A stretch of 64,000 nt of DNA, from positions 1-64,000 of the forward strand of contig DASSOG010000053.1 of the NCBI GenBank assembly GCA_035700805.1. Direction: 5' to 3'. The position numbers and the translations under genes were made by a program. Positions 33,769 to 42,705 of the stretch are shown here, piece after piece. Source of the DNA: JAGWRI01 sp035700805 (lineage in GTDB: Bacteria; Gemmatimonadota; Gemmatimonadetes; Gemmatimonadales; Gemmatimonadaceae). The notes below the pieces were generated by a model. That model worked only from the letters and a program-made list of their open reading frames with translations. It did no database searches and was not told the origin of the DNA. Position 1 is the stretch's first letter, and each line of letters opens with the position of its first letter.

Positions 33769-34650
33769 TTACTCCTCGGTGTGACCCAGGGCTGCCGGTG
33801 GCACCGACCGGCCCACTACGCCAGCCAGCGCCACGATGGTCAGCAGGTACGGGATCATTTCCACGAATTGTGGCGGGATGAACGGCACTCCCTGCAGGCG
33901 GATCTGGAAGGTCTCCGCCGCCGCAAAGAGCAGGCACGCGAACCCGATTCGCGCGGGATCCCACCGACCAAAAATGATGGCCGCCAGCGCGATGAAGCCG
34001 CGCCCGGCGGTCATCTGGTCGGTAAACTGGTGCTGGTCCAGCGCCAGGTACGCCCCGCCGATTCCGGCAATGGCGCCTGACAGGGCGACGGCAATCCACC
34101 GCACCCGCGCCACATGCACTCCCACCGACCGCGCCGCGTCCGGCTGCTCGCCGACGGCCCGCACGCGCAGCCCGAACGGCGTGCGATACAACAGCCACGC
34201 CACCACCGGAATGGCCGCCGCGCCCATCCAGACCAGCGGATTCTGGACGAGGGCCAGCAGCCCGGTGGTGCTTTCCGTGACATGGAACCCCGGGATGCGC
34301 GGCGAGTTGGAGGAACTGCCAAAGGTGAAGCGCAGGAAGAACCGCGTGAGCCCCACCGCGAGCAGGTTGATGGCCACGCCCACCACCACCTGGTCGGCCT
34401 TGTATCGCACGGAGCAGAGCGCGTAGAGCAGCGCGAGGAGGGCGCCCCCGCCCACACCGGCCAGCAGCCCCACCCAAGGGCTGCCGGAGTAGTAGCTGCC
34501 CAGCGCCGCGCAGAAGGCGCCGGCCAGCATGTACCCCTCGAGCGCGAGCCCGATGAGTCCGGACCGCTCCGACAGCACGCCGCCCGCCGATGCAAACAGG
34601 TAGGGCATGGCAATGCGCACGGTCTGTGTCAGGAACGCGAGCGTCATCAT
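33769..34650 (-). CDS. Nucleoside-type ABC permease 2 (BMP-system, NupQ/YufQ-like)
   Basis: The protein has 293 residues with about eight helices and the branched-chain-type permease fold. SERSGLIGLALEGYMLAGAF and VGVAINLLAVGLTRFFL are hallmarks of the second permease of BMP-dependent importers, whose known substrates are nucleosides or related purines. The EAA-equivalent loop is LRVRAVGEQPDAARSVGV. It is the last gene of the four-gene importer and overlaps the first permease by 4 bases. Confidence 0.87.
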   Translation of the reverse strand: MMTLAFLTQTVRIAMPYLFASAGGVLSERSGLIGLALEGYMLAGAFCAALGSYYSGSPWVGLLAGVGGGALLALLYALCSVRYKADQVVVGVAINLLAVGLTRFFLRFTFGSSSNSPRIPGFHVTESTTGLLALVQNPLVWMGAAAIPVVAWLLYRTPFGLRVRAVGEQPDAARSVGVHVARVRWIAVALSGAIAGIGGAYLALDQHQFTDQMTAGRGFIALAAIIFGRWDPARIGFACLLFAAAETFQIRLQGVPFIPPQFVEMIPYLLTIVALAGVVGRSVPPAALGHTEE

Positions 34651-35753
34651 GAGCCTCGCCCTCCACGGCGCGCGCTCCGCAGCAGTCGGCGGACCTCGGG
34701 CACCGACGTGACCACTGCGATGATCACCACGGCCTGGAGGACGTCCACCATCTGCTTGGGCACGAGCGCGTTCACCGCCAGCCCGCCCTGCGAAAGTGTG
34801 CCGAACAGCAGCGCGGCGAGCACCACGCCAATGGGATTGTTGCGGCCCACGATGGCAACGGCGATGCCCAGGAACCCGGCGCCGCCCGCGAACCCATCCT
34901 CATAGTAGTGCTTGTATCCCAGCACGAAGTTCAGCCCGCCCACGCCGGCCACGGCGCCGGAGATCAGCATGGCCCGCCACCACACGCCCGACACGCTCAC
35001 CCCGCCATACTCGGCGGCCGCCGGCTGCAGGCCCACCGCACGAAGCTCAAACCCGGCGCGCGAGCGGAACAGGTACCACCACGCCGCGGCCACCGTGACG
35101 AGGGCCAGGAGCAGCACGAAGTTGGCCGCCGAGCCGTGGAATGCGGGGAAGAGCGCGGATAGCCGAGCGACGGCGCCGCTGCGGATCTCCGCCGTGTGCA
35201 GCGTGTCGAATACCTTGAAATGCGCGATGGTGAGGTAGTTCAGCAGCGCGAGCCCGATGAAGTTGAGCATGATCGTGGTGATCACTTCATGCGCACCCCA
35301 CCTGGACTTCAGCACGCCGGCCGCGCCTCCCAGCAAGCCACCGCCTGCCGCGGCCGCCACGATGAACAGCGGCAGCACCACCAGCGACGGAAGCCCCGGG
35401 GGCAGCAGCGTCCCCACCACCGCCGCGGCGAAGCCTCCCGCGGCCAACTGGCTCTCGGCGCCAATGTTGAACAGGCCGGCCTGCAACCCGATGGCCACGG
35501 CCAGTCCGGTGAAGGTGAGCGTGGTGGTCTTGTACAGCACCTGACCCAGCCCATACGCATTTCCCCAGGTGCCTTCCAGCAGCAACCGGTACACGGCGCC
35601 TGGTGACTGGCCGTACGCCACGATCAGCACGTCGCCCACGATGAGGGCAATGAGCAGTGCCACCACCGCCGGGAGGAGCGCCTCTTCGAGTTGGGTGCGC
35701 CATGGCGACCTCACGCGATCACCCGTGGACGGAAGGGCGGCGGGCGCGCTCAC
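34647..35753 (-). CDS. Nucleoside-type ABC permease 1 (BMP-system, NupP/YufP-like)
   Basis: The protein has 368 residues with about ten helices. A characteristic segment is TLTFTGLAVAIGLQAGLFNIGAESQLAAGGF, where GLFNIGAEGQ is the family signature. It also has the cytoplasmic loop FELRAVGLQPAAAEYGG that contacts the ATPase. It pairs with the next permease. It overlaps the ATPase gene upstream and the second permease downstream by 4 bases each. Confidence 0.87.
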   Translation of the reverse strand: MSAPAALPSTGDRVRSPWRTQLEEALLPAVVALLIALIVGDVLIVAYGQSPGAVYRLLLEGTWGNAYGLGQVLYKTTTLTFTGLAVAIGLQAGLFNIGAESQLAAGGFAAAVVGTLLPPGLPSLVVLPLFIVAAAAGGGLLGGAAGVLKSRWGAHEVITTIMLNFIGLALLNYLTIAHFKVFDTLHTAEIRSGAVARLSALFPAFHGSAANFVLLLALVTVAAAWWYLFRSRAGFELRAVGLQPAAAEYGGVSVSGVWWRAMLISGAVAGVGGLNFVLGYKHYYEDGFAGGAGFLGIAVAIVGRNNPIGVVLAALLFGTLSQGGLAVNALVPKQMVDVLQAVVIIAVVTSVPEVRRLLRSARRGGRGS

Positions 35754-37312
35754 GCGGCTTTTCCCGACGCGCCGGTCATGTAGGCGCCCAGCACTTCCTC
35801 GTTTGCCGCGGCCCGCGGCAGCAGGGCAACAAAGCGGCCGCCATACATCACGGCAATCCGGTCCGCGAGCGCCAGCACCTCCGTGAGGTCGGCCGACACG
35901 AGCAGCACCGCCTTGCCGGCCGCGCGGGCGGCGCGGAGCTGCGCGTGGATGAACTCGATGGCCCCCACGTCCACGCCGCGCGTGGGCTGCGCGGCGAGCA
36001 GCACCTTGAAGTCGCGCCCAAGCTCGCGGGCTATCACGATTTTCTGTTGGTTGCCACCGGAAAGGGTGCGAGCCGGCACCGAGCCGTCGGTGGGGCGGAT
36101 GTCAAAGCGCGCGATCTGATCGGCGGCGTTGCGCGCGATGCGGGCTTCGTCCAGCGTGCCGTGGCGGGAGAAGCGATGCTGCTGCCCCAGCACCAGGTTA
36201 TGCGCAATGGAATAGTCGAGGATCAGTCCACGGGCCTGCCGGTCTTCCGGCACATGGGACAGCCCGGCGTCGCCGCGGGCGCGCACCGAGAGGTGCGTGA
36301 TGTCGCGCGCGTCGAGCAGGATGGCGCCCGACGATGCCCTGCGGAGCCCTGCCAGTGCCTCTACGAGCTCCGTCTGGCCGTTGCCCTCCACGCCGGCGAT
36401 GCCCAGGATCTCACCCGGCGCGATGGTGAAGCTCACGGCGTCCACTGCGCGGGTCCGACGGGAGTCGGGCACGGTGAGTTCCCGCACTTCGAGCGCATGG
36501 CGGTGGTCGGCACGCGCGGCGGGCATGGACGCCGGCGCCGCGCTGCCAGCCAGGTTGACATCCCGTCCCACCATCATCCGCGCCAGCTCGGCGGGCGATG
36601 TCTGGCTCGTGGCCACTCGGCCCACGGTCTCGCCATGGCGCATCACGGTCACCGTGTTCGAGATCTCCATCACCTCGTCCAGCTTGTGGGTGATGAGCAC
36701 CACGGTTCCGCCGTCGTCGCGCATGCGGGCCAGCACCTGCCAGAGTTCGTCCACCTCCGGCGGCGAGAGCACGGCGGTCGGCTCATCCAGGATCAGGATC
36801 CGCGCGCCGCGATAGAGCGTCTTGAGGATCTCCACCCGCTGGGCCTCACCCACCGAGAGGTCGCCAACCAGGCGATCCGGCGCCACCACCAGGCCGGTGC
36901 GGACGCACAGTTCTGACACGGCCTGCTCGGCGCGGCGGCGGTCGAGCTGCCCTCGGCGCGTCAGCTCGCGACCGAGCACGATGTTCTCCGCCACGGTGAG
37001 CGTGGGGACCAGCATGAAATGCTGATGCACCATTCCCACGCCGGCCGCGATGGCCTGCGCGGTGTTCCACCCCGTCACGTCGCGCCCGTTCACCTCGATG
37101 GTGCCCTCGTCCAGTTGGTACATGCCGCTCAACACGCGCATCAGCGTGGACTTGCCGGCGCCGTTCTCCCCCACGAGGGCGTGGATCTCGCCCGGGGCCA
37201 CCGTGAGCGACGCCCCGCGGTTGGCGTGTACCGGGCCAAAGGACTTGTTGACCCCGGTCAGGCGGATGACGGCCGGGGCGGCGTCGGCGGGCAGGCCTGG
37301 GGCGACCGTCAT
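35750..37312 (-). CDS. Double-domain ABC ATPase of the nucleoside importer (NupO/RbsA-like)
   Basis: The protein has 520 residues with two nucleotide-binding domains. The first has Walker A VGENGAGKSTLM, signature LSVGEAQR and Walker B ILILDEPTAVLSP. The second lacks a normal Walker A (AGVEGNGQTELVEAL), keeps the signature LSGGNQQ, and has LLAAQPTRGVD with Gln instead of the catalytic Glu. This asymmetry is normal for sugar- and nucleoside-type double ATPases. It would drive the two permeases encoded downstream. It overlaps the BMP protein gene and permease 1 by 4 bases each. Confidence 0.9.
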   Translation of the reverse strand: MTVAPGLPADAAPAVIRLTGVNKSFGPVHANRGASLTVAPGEIHALVGENGAGKSTLMRVLSGMYQLDEGTIEVNGRDVTGWNTAQAIAAGVGMVHQHFMLVPTLTVAENIVLGRELTRRGQLDRRRAEQAVSELCVRTGLVVAPDRLVGDLSVGEAQRVEILKTLYRGARILILDEPTAVLSPPEVDELWQVLARMRDDGGTVVLITHKLDEVMEISNTVTVMRHGETVGRVATSQTSPAELARMMVGRDVNLAGSAAPASMPAARADHRHALEVRELTVPDSRRTRAVDAVSFTIAPGEILGIAGVEGNGQTELVEALAGLRRASSGAILLDARDITHLSVRARGDAGLSHVPEDRQARGLILDYSIAHNLVLGQQHRFSRHGTLDEARIARNAADQIARFDIRPTDGSVPARTLSGGNQQKIVIARELGRDFKVLLAAQPTRGVDVGAIEFIHAQLRAARAAGKAVLLVSADLTEVLALADRIAVMYGGRFVALLPRAAANEEVLGAYMTGASGKAA

Positions 37313-38352
37313 TGGATGGTGGTCGGTACCTTGATCCGACCGGCAATGATGGCGGCTTGCAGCGAGTCGAGCCGGATTTTTACTGAATCCGGAATGAGCG
37401 CCTTGTTGTGCTCATCATAAACATAATATACACCGTGGTCGGCGAGCCCGAACGAATAGATGCCCCCCTTGAACGTGCCGTCCTTCACTCGCTTGATGAT
37501 GTTGAACACGGCGACATCCACGCCCTTCACCATGGAGGTGAGCACGTGCCCCGGGGCCTCGGCGTACTGGTCGGCGTCCACGCCGATGGCCAGCTTGTCC
37601 ATCTGCCGAGCCGCCTCGAAGACACCAAGCCCCGTGGAGCCCGAGGCGTGGAAGATCACGTTCACCCCGCGCTGGTACTGTGACAGCGCCAGCTCCTTGC
37701 CCTTGCCCGGATTGCGGAATGCCTCCGGCGTGACGCCGGCGTACTGGGCAATCACCTCACAGTCGGGACAGACGTACTTCACCCCCGCCGTGTAGCCGGC
37801 TTCGAACTTCTGGATGAGGGGCGAGTTCATGCCGCCCACGAACCCGACCTTCCTGGAGTGGCCCACCATCGCGGCCAGCGCGCCCACCAGGAATGAGCCC
37901 TGCTCCTCGCGGAACTTGAGCGCCGCCAGGTTGGGAGGAGGCTGCACCGGGCGCCCGGCGCTGTCGGTGGCCACCGAATAGTCCACGCCCGCGAAATCCG
38001 TGTTCGGGTACTCCTGGGCCAACTGGTTGAGGTCATCGGTGAAGATGAAGCCGATGCCGATCACCAGTTTCATGCCCTCCGCGGCGAGCATGCGCAGGCC
38101 CGCCTCGCGGTCGGACCCGTCACCGGGTTCGATGAACCGCACGTGGACGCCCAGCTCCTTCTCGGCCCTCGTGCCGCCGACGTACGCCGCATCGTTGAAC
38201 GACTTGTCGCCCCGGCCACCCACGTCGAACACGATGCCGACGTTGACGGCGTGGGGATCCAGGGCGGCCGTGGCCGCGTCAGCGGGGTGCACGAACAGGA
38301 ACGCCACGTGGACGATGAGCAGCACGCCCACGAGGAGGAGCAGCTTTCGCAT
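37309..38352 (-). CDS. BMP-family substrate-binding protein (BmpA/Med-like)
   Basis: The protein has 347 residues from the ATG at 38352..38350; the upstream extension is not leader-like. Residues 3-20 are hydrophobic (LLLLVGVLLIVHVAFLFV), giving a signal peptide or uncleaved anchor. There is no lipobox Cys, unlike many BMP lipoproteins. The body has GIVFDVGGRGDKSFNDAAY, KLVIGIGFIFTDDLNQLAQ and KVGFVGGMNSPLIQKFEAGY, typical of purine-nucleoside-binding BMP proteins. A CPDC motif occurs near the middle. It is the first gene of the importer operon, divergent from nadA across 105 bases. Confidence 0.88.
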   Translation of the reverse strand: MRKLLLLVGVLLIVHVAFLFVHPADAATAALDPHAVNVGIVFDVGGRGDKSFNDAAYVGGTRAEKELGVHVRFIEPGDGSDREAGLRMLAAEGMKLVIGIGFIFTDDLNQLAQEYPNTDFAGVDYSVATDSAGRPVQPPPNLAALKFREEQGSFLVGALAAMVGHSRKVGFVGGMNSPLIQKFEAGYTAGVKYVCPDCEVIAQYAGVTPEAFRNPGKGKELALSQYQRGVNVIFHASGSTGLGVFEAARQMDKLAIGVDADQYAEAPGHVLTSMVKGVDVAVFNIIKRVKDGTFKGGIYSFGLADHGVYYVYDEHNKALIPDSVKIRLDSLQAAIIAGRIKVPTTIQ

Positions 38353-38414
38353 GGACTGAAGAATCGCGGCCCGCCGCAGGGTACCGCAAGGATGCCGCGG
38401 CCAGTTGATTTCCT

Positions 38415-38450
38415 GGCGCCGGAACACCGGCGCCTCACGGGCACTAATAT
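38415..38450 (+). promoter_or_regulatory. Perfect palindrome and -10-like box in front of nadA
   Basis: GGCGCCGG (38415-38422) and CCGGCGCC (38427-38434) form a perfect 8-bp inverted repeat with an AACA centre. A -10-like TAATAT follows at 38445-38450, only 7 bases before the nadA ATG. The palindrome sits where a -35 box would be, so it could be an operator or activator site for a largely leaderless nadA transcript. TTGATT at 38405-38410 is too far (34 bases) to be a normal -35. Confidence 0.45.
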
Positions 38451-38457
38451 CACCGGT

Positions 38458-39474
38458 ATGTCTGGCACCCAGCTTCCCGTCCGCGACCCCGCCTTCGTCG
38501 AATTGCACGACGAGATCCGCGCGCTGGCCAGGCGCCGGAACGCCGTCATCCTGGCCCACAACTATCAGCGCCCCGAGGTCCAGGAGGTTGCGGACTATGT
38601 GGGCGACTCACTGGGCCTCTCGCGCGAGGCGGCCAGCACCGACGCCGGGACCATCGTGTTCTGCGGTGTGCACTTCATGGCCGAGACGGCGGCCATCCTG
38701 TCGCCCACCAGGCAGGTGCTGCTGCCCAACCTGGCGGCAGGGTGTTCACTGGCGGCCACGATTGACGCCGGGCAGGTGCGCGCCTGGAAGCGGGAGCATC
38801 CGGGGGCCGCGGTGGTCTCGTACGTGAACACCACGGCCGAAGTGAAGGCGGAGAGCGACTACTGCTGCACTTCCGGGAACGCCGTGGATGTGGTGAACGC
38901 GATTCCGGCCGACCGCGAGGTCCTGTTCCTGCCGGACATGTTCCTCGGCGCGCACGTGCGTCGAATCACCGGGCGCCAGAACATCCATGTGTGGATGGGG
39001 GAGTGCCACGTGCACGCGGGCATTGACCCCGCGAACATTGCCGCGCAGCGCGCGGCGCACCCGGGCGCGGAGTTCCTGGTGCATCCGGAATGCGGGTGCA
39101 CCACCTCGGTGCTCGAGGCGATTTCGGCGGGCGATGTGGATCGCGACGGCATGCAGGTGCTTTCCACCGAGGGCATGATGCGGCGTCCGGGGCAGTCAAC
39201 AGCGGATGAATTCGTGGTGGCCACCGAAGTGGGCATCCTGCATCGGCTGCGCCGGCAGTATCCCGACCGGAAGTTCTACCCGGCCAATCCGCAGGCGGCA
39301 TGCGCGTACATGAAAGTGACCACGCTGCCCATGGTGCTGAACTCGCTGCGGCGCCACGAGCACCACATCACGGTGCCTCCCGACATTGCGCGCCGCGCGC
39401 GACGAGCCATCGAGCGCATGGTGTCCATTGGCGGCACCCCGGCGCTGGCTCCGCAGGGCGATCCGGGTGAGTAG
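38458..39474 (+). CDS. nadA: Quinolinate synthase NadA
   Basis: The protein has 338 residues from the ATG at 38458. NadA condenses iminoaspartate with dihydroxyacetone phosphate to quinolinate using a [4Fe-4S] cluster. Recognisable parts are ILAHNYQRPEVQEVADYVGDS, SYVNTTAEVKAESDYCCTSGN, MGECHVHAGI and LVHPECGCTTSVLE. Candidate cluster cysteines lie in SDYCCTSG, HPECGC and NPQAACAYMK. It is followed by nadC with an 8-base overlap. The aspartate oxidase gene nadB, which makes iminoaspartate, is not in the window. Confidence 0.95.
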   Translation: MSGTQLPVRDPAFVELHDEIRALARRRNAVILAHNYQRPEVQEVADYVGDSLGLSREAASTDAGTIVFCGVHFMAETAAILSPTRQVLLPNLAAGCSLAATIDAGQVRAWKREHPGAAVVSYVNTTAEVKAESDYCCTSGNAVDVVNAIPADREVLFLPDMFLGAHVRRITGRQNIHVWMGECHVHAGIDPANIAAQRAAHPGAEFLVHPECGCTTSVLEAISAGDVDRDGMQVLSTEGMMRRPGQSTADEFVVATEVGILHRLRRQYPDRKFYPANPQAACAYMKVTTLPMVLNSLRRHEHHITVPPDIARRARRAIERMVSIGGTPALAPQGDPGE

Positions 39475-40312
39475 CTCTCTGGAGGGGCCCGCGCTCACGG
39501 CGCTGGTGCGGGCCGCGCTCGAGGAGGACGCGGCATTCAACGACGTCACGAGCATTGCGCTGGTGCGCGGTGAGCGCAGGGCGCGGGCGGCGCTGGTGGC
39601 CAGGCAAGCGGGCGTCCTGGCTGGTGTGCCACTGGCGGTGGAGGCCTTTCGCCTGCTGGATGCCCGGGGGGCGATCCGGATTGACGCCGAAGATGGCAGC
39701 GTCGTGAATGCGGGCACGTCGATCCTCTTCATCACGGGACACGCGCGGCCCATGCTGGCCGCCGAGCGCGTGGCGCTGAATTTCCTGCAGCGCCTCTCCG
39801 GCGTGGCCACGCTCACGTCGCGATATGTGGAGGCGGTGCGTGGGACCAGGGCTCGCATCCTGGACACCCGCAAGACGACACCGGGCTGGCGCGCGCTCGA
39901 GAAGTATGCGGTGCGCATGGGCGGGGGCGTCAATCACCGCCTCGATCTTTCCGACGCGGTGCTGATCAAGGACAACCACCTGGCGGCGCTGGACGGCAAC
40001 ATTGCCATGGCGGTGCGTCGGGCGCGCGAGCTCGCGCCGGCCGGTACGCGCATAGAAGTGGAATGCGAGCGTCGCGAGCAGGTGGAACAGGCGGTGAGTG
40101 CTGGAGCCGACGTCATCATGCTCGACAACATGCCGACGCCGATCATGCGTGAATGCGTACAACTCGTGGCCGGCCGGGCCACGGTGGAGGCCAGCGGTGG
40201 GGTGACGCTCTCCACGGTGCGTGAGATTGCCGAGACCGGTGTGGACTGGATCTCGGTGGGTGCCATCACGCACTCGCCGCCGGCCATGGACTCTGCCCTG
40301 GAGTTTGAGTGA
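39467..40312 (+). CDS. nadC: Nicotinate-nucleotide pyrophosphorylase NadC, GTG start
   Basis: The protein has 281 residues from GTG at 39467, inside the end of nadA. NadC joins quinolinate to phosphoribosyl pyrophosphate, giving nicotinate mononucleotide and CO2. Key blocks are ALEEDAAFNDVTS, ERVALNFLQRLSGVAT, ILDTRKTTPGWRALEKYAV, GGVNHRLDLSDAVLIKDNHL and VDWISVGAITHS, with the PRPP- and quinolinate-binding Arg, His and Lys residues in place. It completes the nadA-nadC pair, and its stop overlaps the nuclease start (GTGA). Confidence 0.94.
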   Translation: MSSSLEGPALTALVRAALEEDAAFNDVTSIALVRGERRARAALVARQAGVLAGVPLAVEAFRLLDARGAIRIDAEDGSVVNAGTSILFITGHARPMLAAERVALNFLQRLSGVATLTSRYVEAVRGTRARILDTRKTTPGWRALEKYAVRMGGGVNHRLDLSDAVLIKDNHLAALDGNIAMAVRRARELAPAGTRIEVECERREQVEQAVSAGADVIMLDNMPTPIMRECVQLVAGRATVEASGGVTLSTVREIAETGVDWISVGAITHSPPAMDSALEFE

Positions 40313-41829
40313 ACGATCAACCCATTCCATCGCCCAGCCACCAGCACGGTGGTTCCCGCCAGGAACCGCGGCACGGCGTGCCCGGGAATTTTGACCTCGA
40401 CGCCGCGGCTCGCCGGATCGTGGCACGGAACGGGTTTGAACCCGTATTTCCCGAAGCGGCCATGGCGCAGCTCAGCGCGATGGCGGGGCCGGCTGCCCCG
40501 ACCCCGGACCTGCGCGACTTGCGCCACCTGCCCTGGTCGTCCATCGACAACCAGGAATCACGCGACCTGGACCAGGCCGAGGTGGCGGAACGCCTTCCGG
40601 ATGGCCAGATCCGCCTGCTGGTTGCGGTGGCGGATGTCGACGTGCTGGTGCCCAAGGGCTCACCGCTGGACGCGCACGCCCAAACGAATTCGACGTCCGT
40701 GTACACCGGCGTGCGTGTGTTTCCCATGCTCCCCGAAAAGCTGTCCACGGGCCTCACCTCCCTGAACGAGAACGAGGATCGCGTGGCGATGGTGATCGAG
40801 ACCGTCGTGGACGCCAACGGGGACGTGGCGCATCACGACGTGTTTCGCGCGGTGATCCGCAACCAGGCCAAGCTCGCGTACGATGACGTGGGCGCGTGGC
40901 TGGATGGGGATGAGGCGCCAACCCGCCTGGCGGGCAACGCGGTGCAGCAGGATCAGGTGCGCATGCAGTCCGAGGCGGCGCAGCGGCTCAAGGAGCAGCG
41001 CGAGCGCAATGGCGCGCTGGAGTTCGACACGATCGAGGCGACGCCGGTGGCCAAGGATGGCCGCGTGGTGGATCTCGCGATTGCCCGCAAGAGCAAGGCG
41101 CGCGATCTCATCGAGGATTTCATGGTCGCGTCCAACATTGCGGTGGCCACGTTCCTCGAGTCCAAGGGTCGCTCGGGGATCCGGCGCGTGGTGCGCGAGC
41201 CCAGGCGCTGGAGCCGGATTGTGGATCTGGCCAAGGAGTATAAAGTGACCCTGCCGGCCACGCCCGATTCCCGCGCGCTGGCCGGGTTCCTCAAGGTGCG
41301 TCGTGCCGCCGACCCACTGCGCTTTCCCGACCTGTCGTTGTCCGTGATCAAGCTGCTGGGCAAGGGCGAGTATGCGCTGGACCTGCCGGGGCGCGATCCG
41401 GGTATCCATTTCGGGCTGGCGGTGCACGACTACACGCATGCCACGGCGCCGAACCGGCGGTACGCCGACCTCATCGCGCAACGGGCCGTCAAGGCGGTGC
41501 TGGCTGGCGTGGAGGCACCCTACTCCAACGACGAACTCGCGGCGCTGGCCGCGCACTGCAGTGAGCGTGAGGACGCCGCCAACAAGGTGGAGCGCACCAT
41601 GCGCAAGGTGGCCGCCGCCCTGCTGCTGGCGCACCGCATTGGCGAAGTGTTCGACGGCATCGTCACCGGCATCTCGGAACACGGCACCTTTGCGCGCCTG
41701 TTTCATCCGCCCGCCGAGGGCATGGTGGTGAAGGGTCAGAAAGGGCTGGATGTTGGCGACAAGATCCGCCTGCGCCTGGTGCACACCGATCCCATGGAAG
41801 GGTTCATTGACTTCGAGGCGCTGCGGTAG
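40309..41829 (+). CDS. RNase II/R (RNB)-family ribonuclease with substituted active-site Asp, GTG start
   Basis: The protein has 506 residues. The RNB catalytic domain spans about 70-420, with AVHDYTHATAPNRRYADLIAQRAV as the signature near its end. A C-terminal S1-like RNA-binding domain follows (VFDGIVTGISEHGTFARL). No N-terminal cold-shock domain is seen. In E. coli RNase II four Asp residues hold the metals; the equivalent stretch here reads D80-NQESR-D86-L-D88-Q89, with Gln in the fourth position. It may be a 3'-5' exonuclease of a shorter, less studied subgroup. It is coupled to nadC. Confidence 0.85.
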   Translation: MNDQPIPSPSHQHGGSRQEPRHGVPGNFDLDAAARRIVARNGFEPVFPEAAMAQLSAMAGPAAPTPDLRDLRHLPWSSIDNQESRDLDQAEVAERLPDGQIRLLVAVADVDVLVPKGSPLDAHAQTNSTSVYTGVRVFPMLPEKLSTGLTSLNENEDRVAMVIETVVDANGDVAHHDVFRAVIRNQAKLAYDDVGAWLDGDEAPTRLAGNAVQQDQVRMQSEAAQRLKEQRERNGALEFDTIEATPVAKDGRVVDLAIARKSKARDLIEDFMVASNIAVATFLESKGRSGIRRVVREPRRWSRIVDLAKEYKVTLPATPDSRALAGFLKVRRAADPLRFPDLSLSVIKLLGKGEYALDLPGRDPGIHFGLAVHDYTHATAPNRRYADLIAQRAVKAVLAGVEAPYSNDELAALAAHCSEREDAANKVERTMRKVAAALLLAHRIGEVFDGIVTGISEHGTFARLFHPPAEGMVVKGQKGLDVGDKIRLRLVHTDPMEGFIDFEALR

Positions 41830-41890
41830 CCGTCTCCGCTACCACGCCTGTCATGCCGACATTCCCACTCTTCCTCGCTGAGCGCACACT

Positions 41891-42646
41891 TTGACCCGAC
41901 GTCCTGCCACCCTCGCCTTCATCCTGCTGGGCGCCGTGATCGTGGCGTGTTCGCACCGATCGCCGCTCCTCTCGCCCACCCCCGAGGAGCTGATGACGCC
42001 GGCGCCGGACAGCTTCCGCGTGGTATTCCAGACCACGAAAGGGCCGTTCACCGCCATGGCGCACCGGGACTGGTCACCACACGGGGCGGATCGGTTCTAC
42101 TTCCTGGTGTCCCACGGATACTATGACGACACGTATTTCTTCCGGGTGGTGAAGGGCTATGTGGCCCAGTGGGGTATCAGCGGGGCACCAGTCCTCGACT
42201 CGGTATGGCGCGGCCGCTCCATCGCGGACGACCCCGTGGTGGTGAGCAACACCCGCGGCCGGATCGCGTTCGCGCGAGGTGGCCCGCGCTCGCGTGACAC
42301 GCAGCTCTATGTCAACTACGCCGACAACGCCAGGCTCGACACGCTCAATGGCTTCGGATTCCCGCCCGTGGCGGAGGTGACCGACGGCATGCCGGTGCTG
42401 GATTCGCTGTACAGCGGGTACGGCGACGGGCCGCCGCGGGGCAAGGGACCGTCGCAGCGGCTGATTGCCCACGAGGGGAATGCGTACCTGAAGCGGGATT
42501 TCCCGCTCCTGGACCGGATCATCACCGCGCGTGTGACCATGACGTGGGGCGACACGCTCAAGGCGAGCATGACGCTGCGGGGTGAGGCGCCCTTCCAGCG
42601 GGGGCGTGACCGTCGAGGGGGTGGTGGCGGGGGAGGCAGCCGGTAG
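41891..42646 (+). CDS. Cyclophilin-type peptidyl-prolyl isomerase lipoprotein, probable TTG start
   Basis: The protein has 251 residues from TTG at 41891; no in-frame ATG or GTG lies nearby. A lipoprotein signal ends LLGAVIVAC, so the protein is probably anchored in the periplasm. The cyclophilin domain covers about 45-235: VVFQTTKGPFTAMAHRDWSPHGADRFYFLV, YYDDTYFFRVVKGYVAQWGI, RGRIAFARGG. It would catalyse cis-trans prolyl isomerisation during envelope protein folding. The C-terminus is a Gly-rich tail. It is 61 bases after the nuclease gene and converges on zwf. Confidence 0.85.
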   Translation: MTRRPATLAFILLGAVIVACSHRSPLLSPTPEELMTPAPDSFRVVFQTTKGPFTAMAHRDWSPHGADRFYFLVSHGYYDDTYFFRVVKGYVAQWGISGAPVLDSVWRGRSIADDPVVVSNTRGRIAFARGGPRSRDTQLYVNYADNARLDTLNGFGFPPVAEVTDGMPVLDSLYSGYGDGPPRGKGPSQRLIAHEGNAYLKRDFPLLDRIITARVTMTWGDTLKASMTLRGEAPFQRGRDRRGGGGGGGSR

Positions 42647-42670
42647 CAAGGGAGGCCCCGTCCCTCCATT

Positions 42671-42687
42671 GGTGTTTTCTCAACACC
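42671..42687. terminator. Hairpin between convergent cyclophilin and zwf genes
   Basis: GGTGTT (42671-42676) and AACACC (42682-42687) form a perfect 6-bp stem around a TTCTC loop in the 59-base convergent gap. It is preceded by a weaker 5-bp AGGGA/TCCCT hairpin (42649-42665). Neither is followed by a long T-run. A bidirectional terminator role fits the position. Confidence 0.4.
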
Positions 42688-42705
42688 CACCTCTCCGGCA
42701 ACGCG

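Noticed and set aside
32339..34666. Possible single fused protein of permease and MFS transporter
   Set aside because: The reading frame is open through the gap but the upstream half is out of frame with the real permease and looks like shadow sequence; two separate genes explain the region.
38405..38450. Ordinary sigma70 promoter for nadA from TTGATT and TAATAT
   Set aside because: The 34-base spacing is far too long for a normal promoter.
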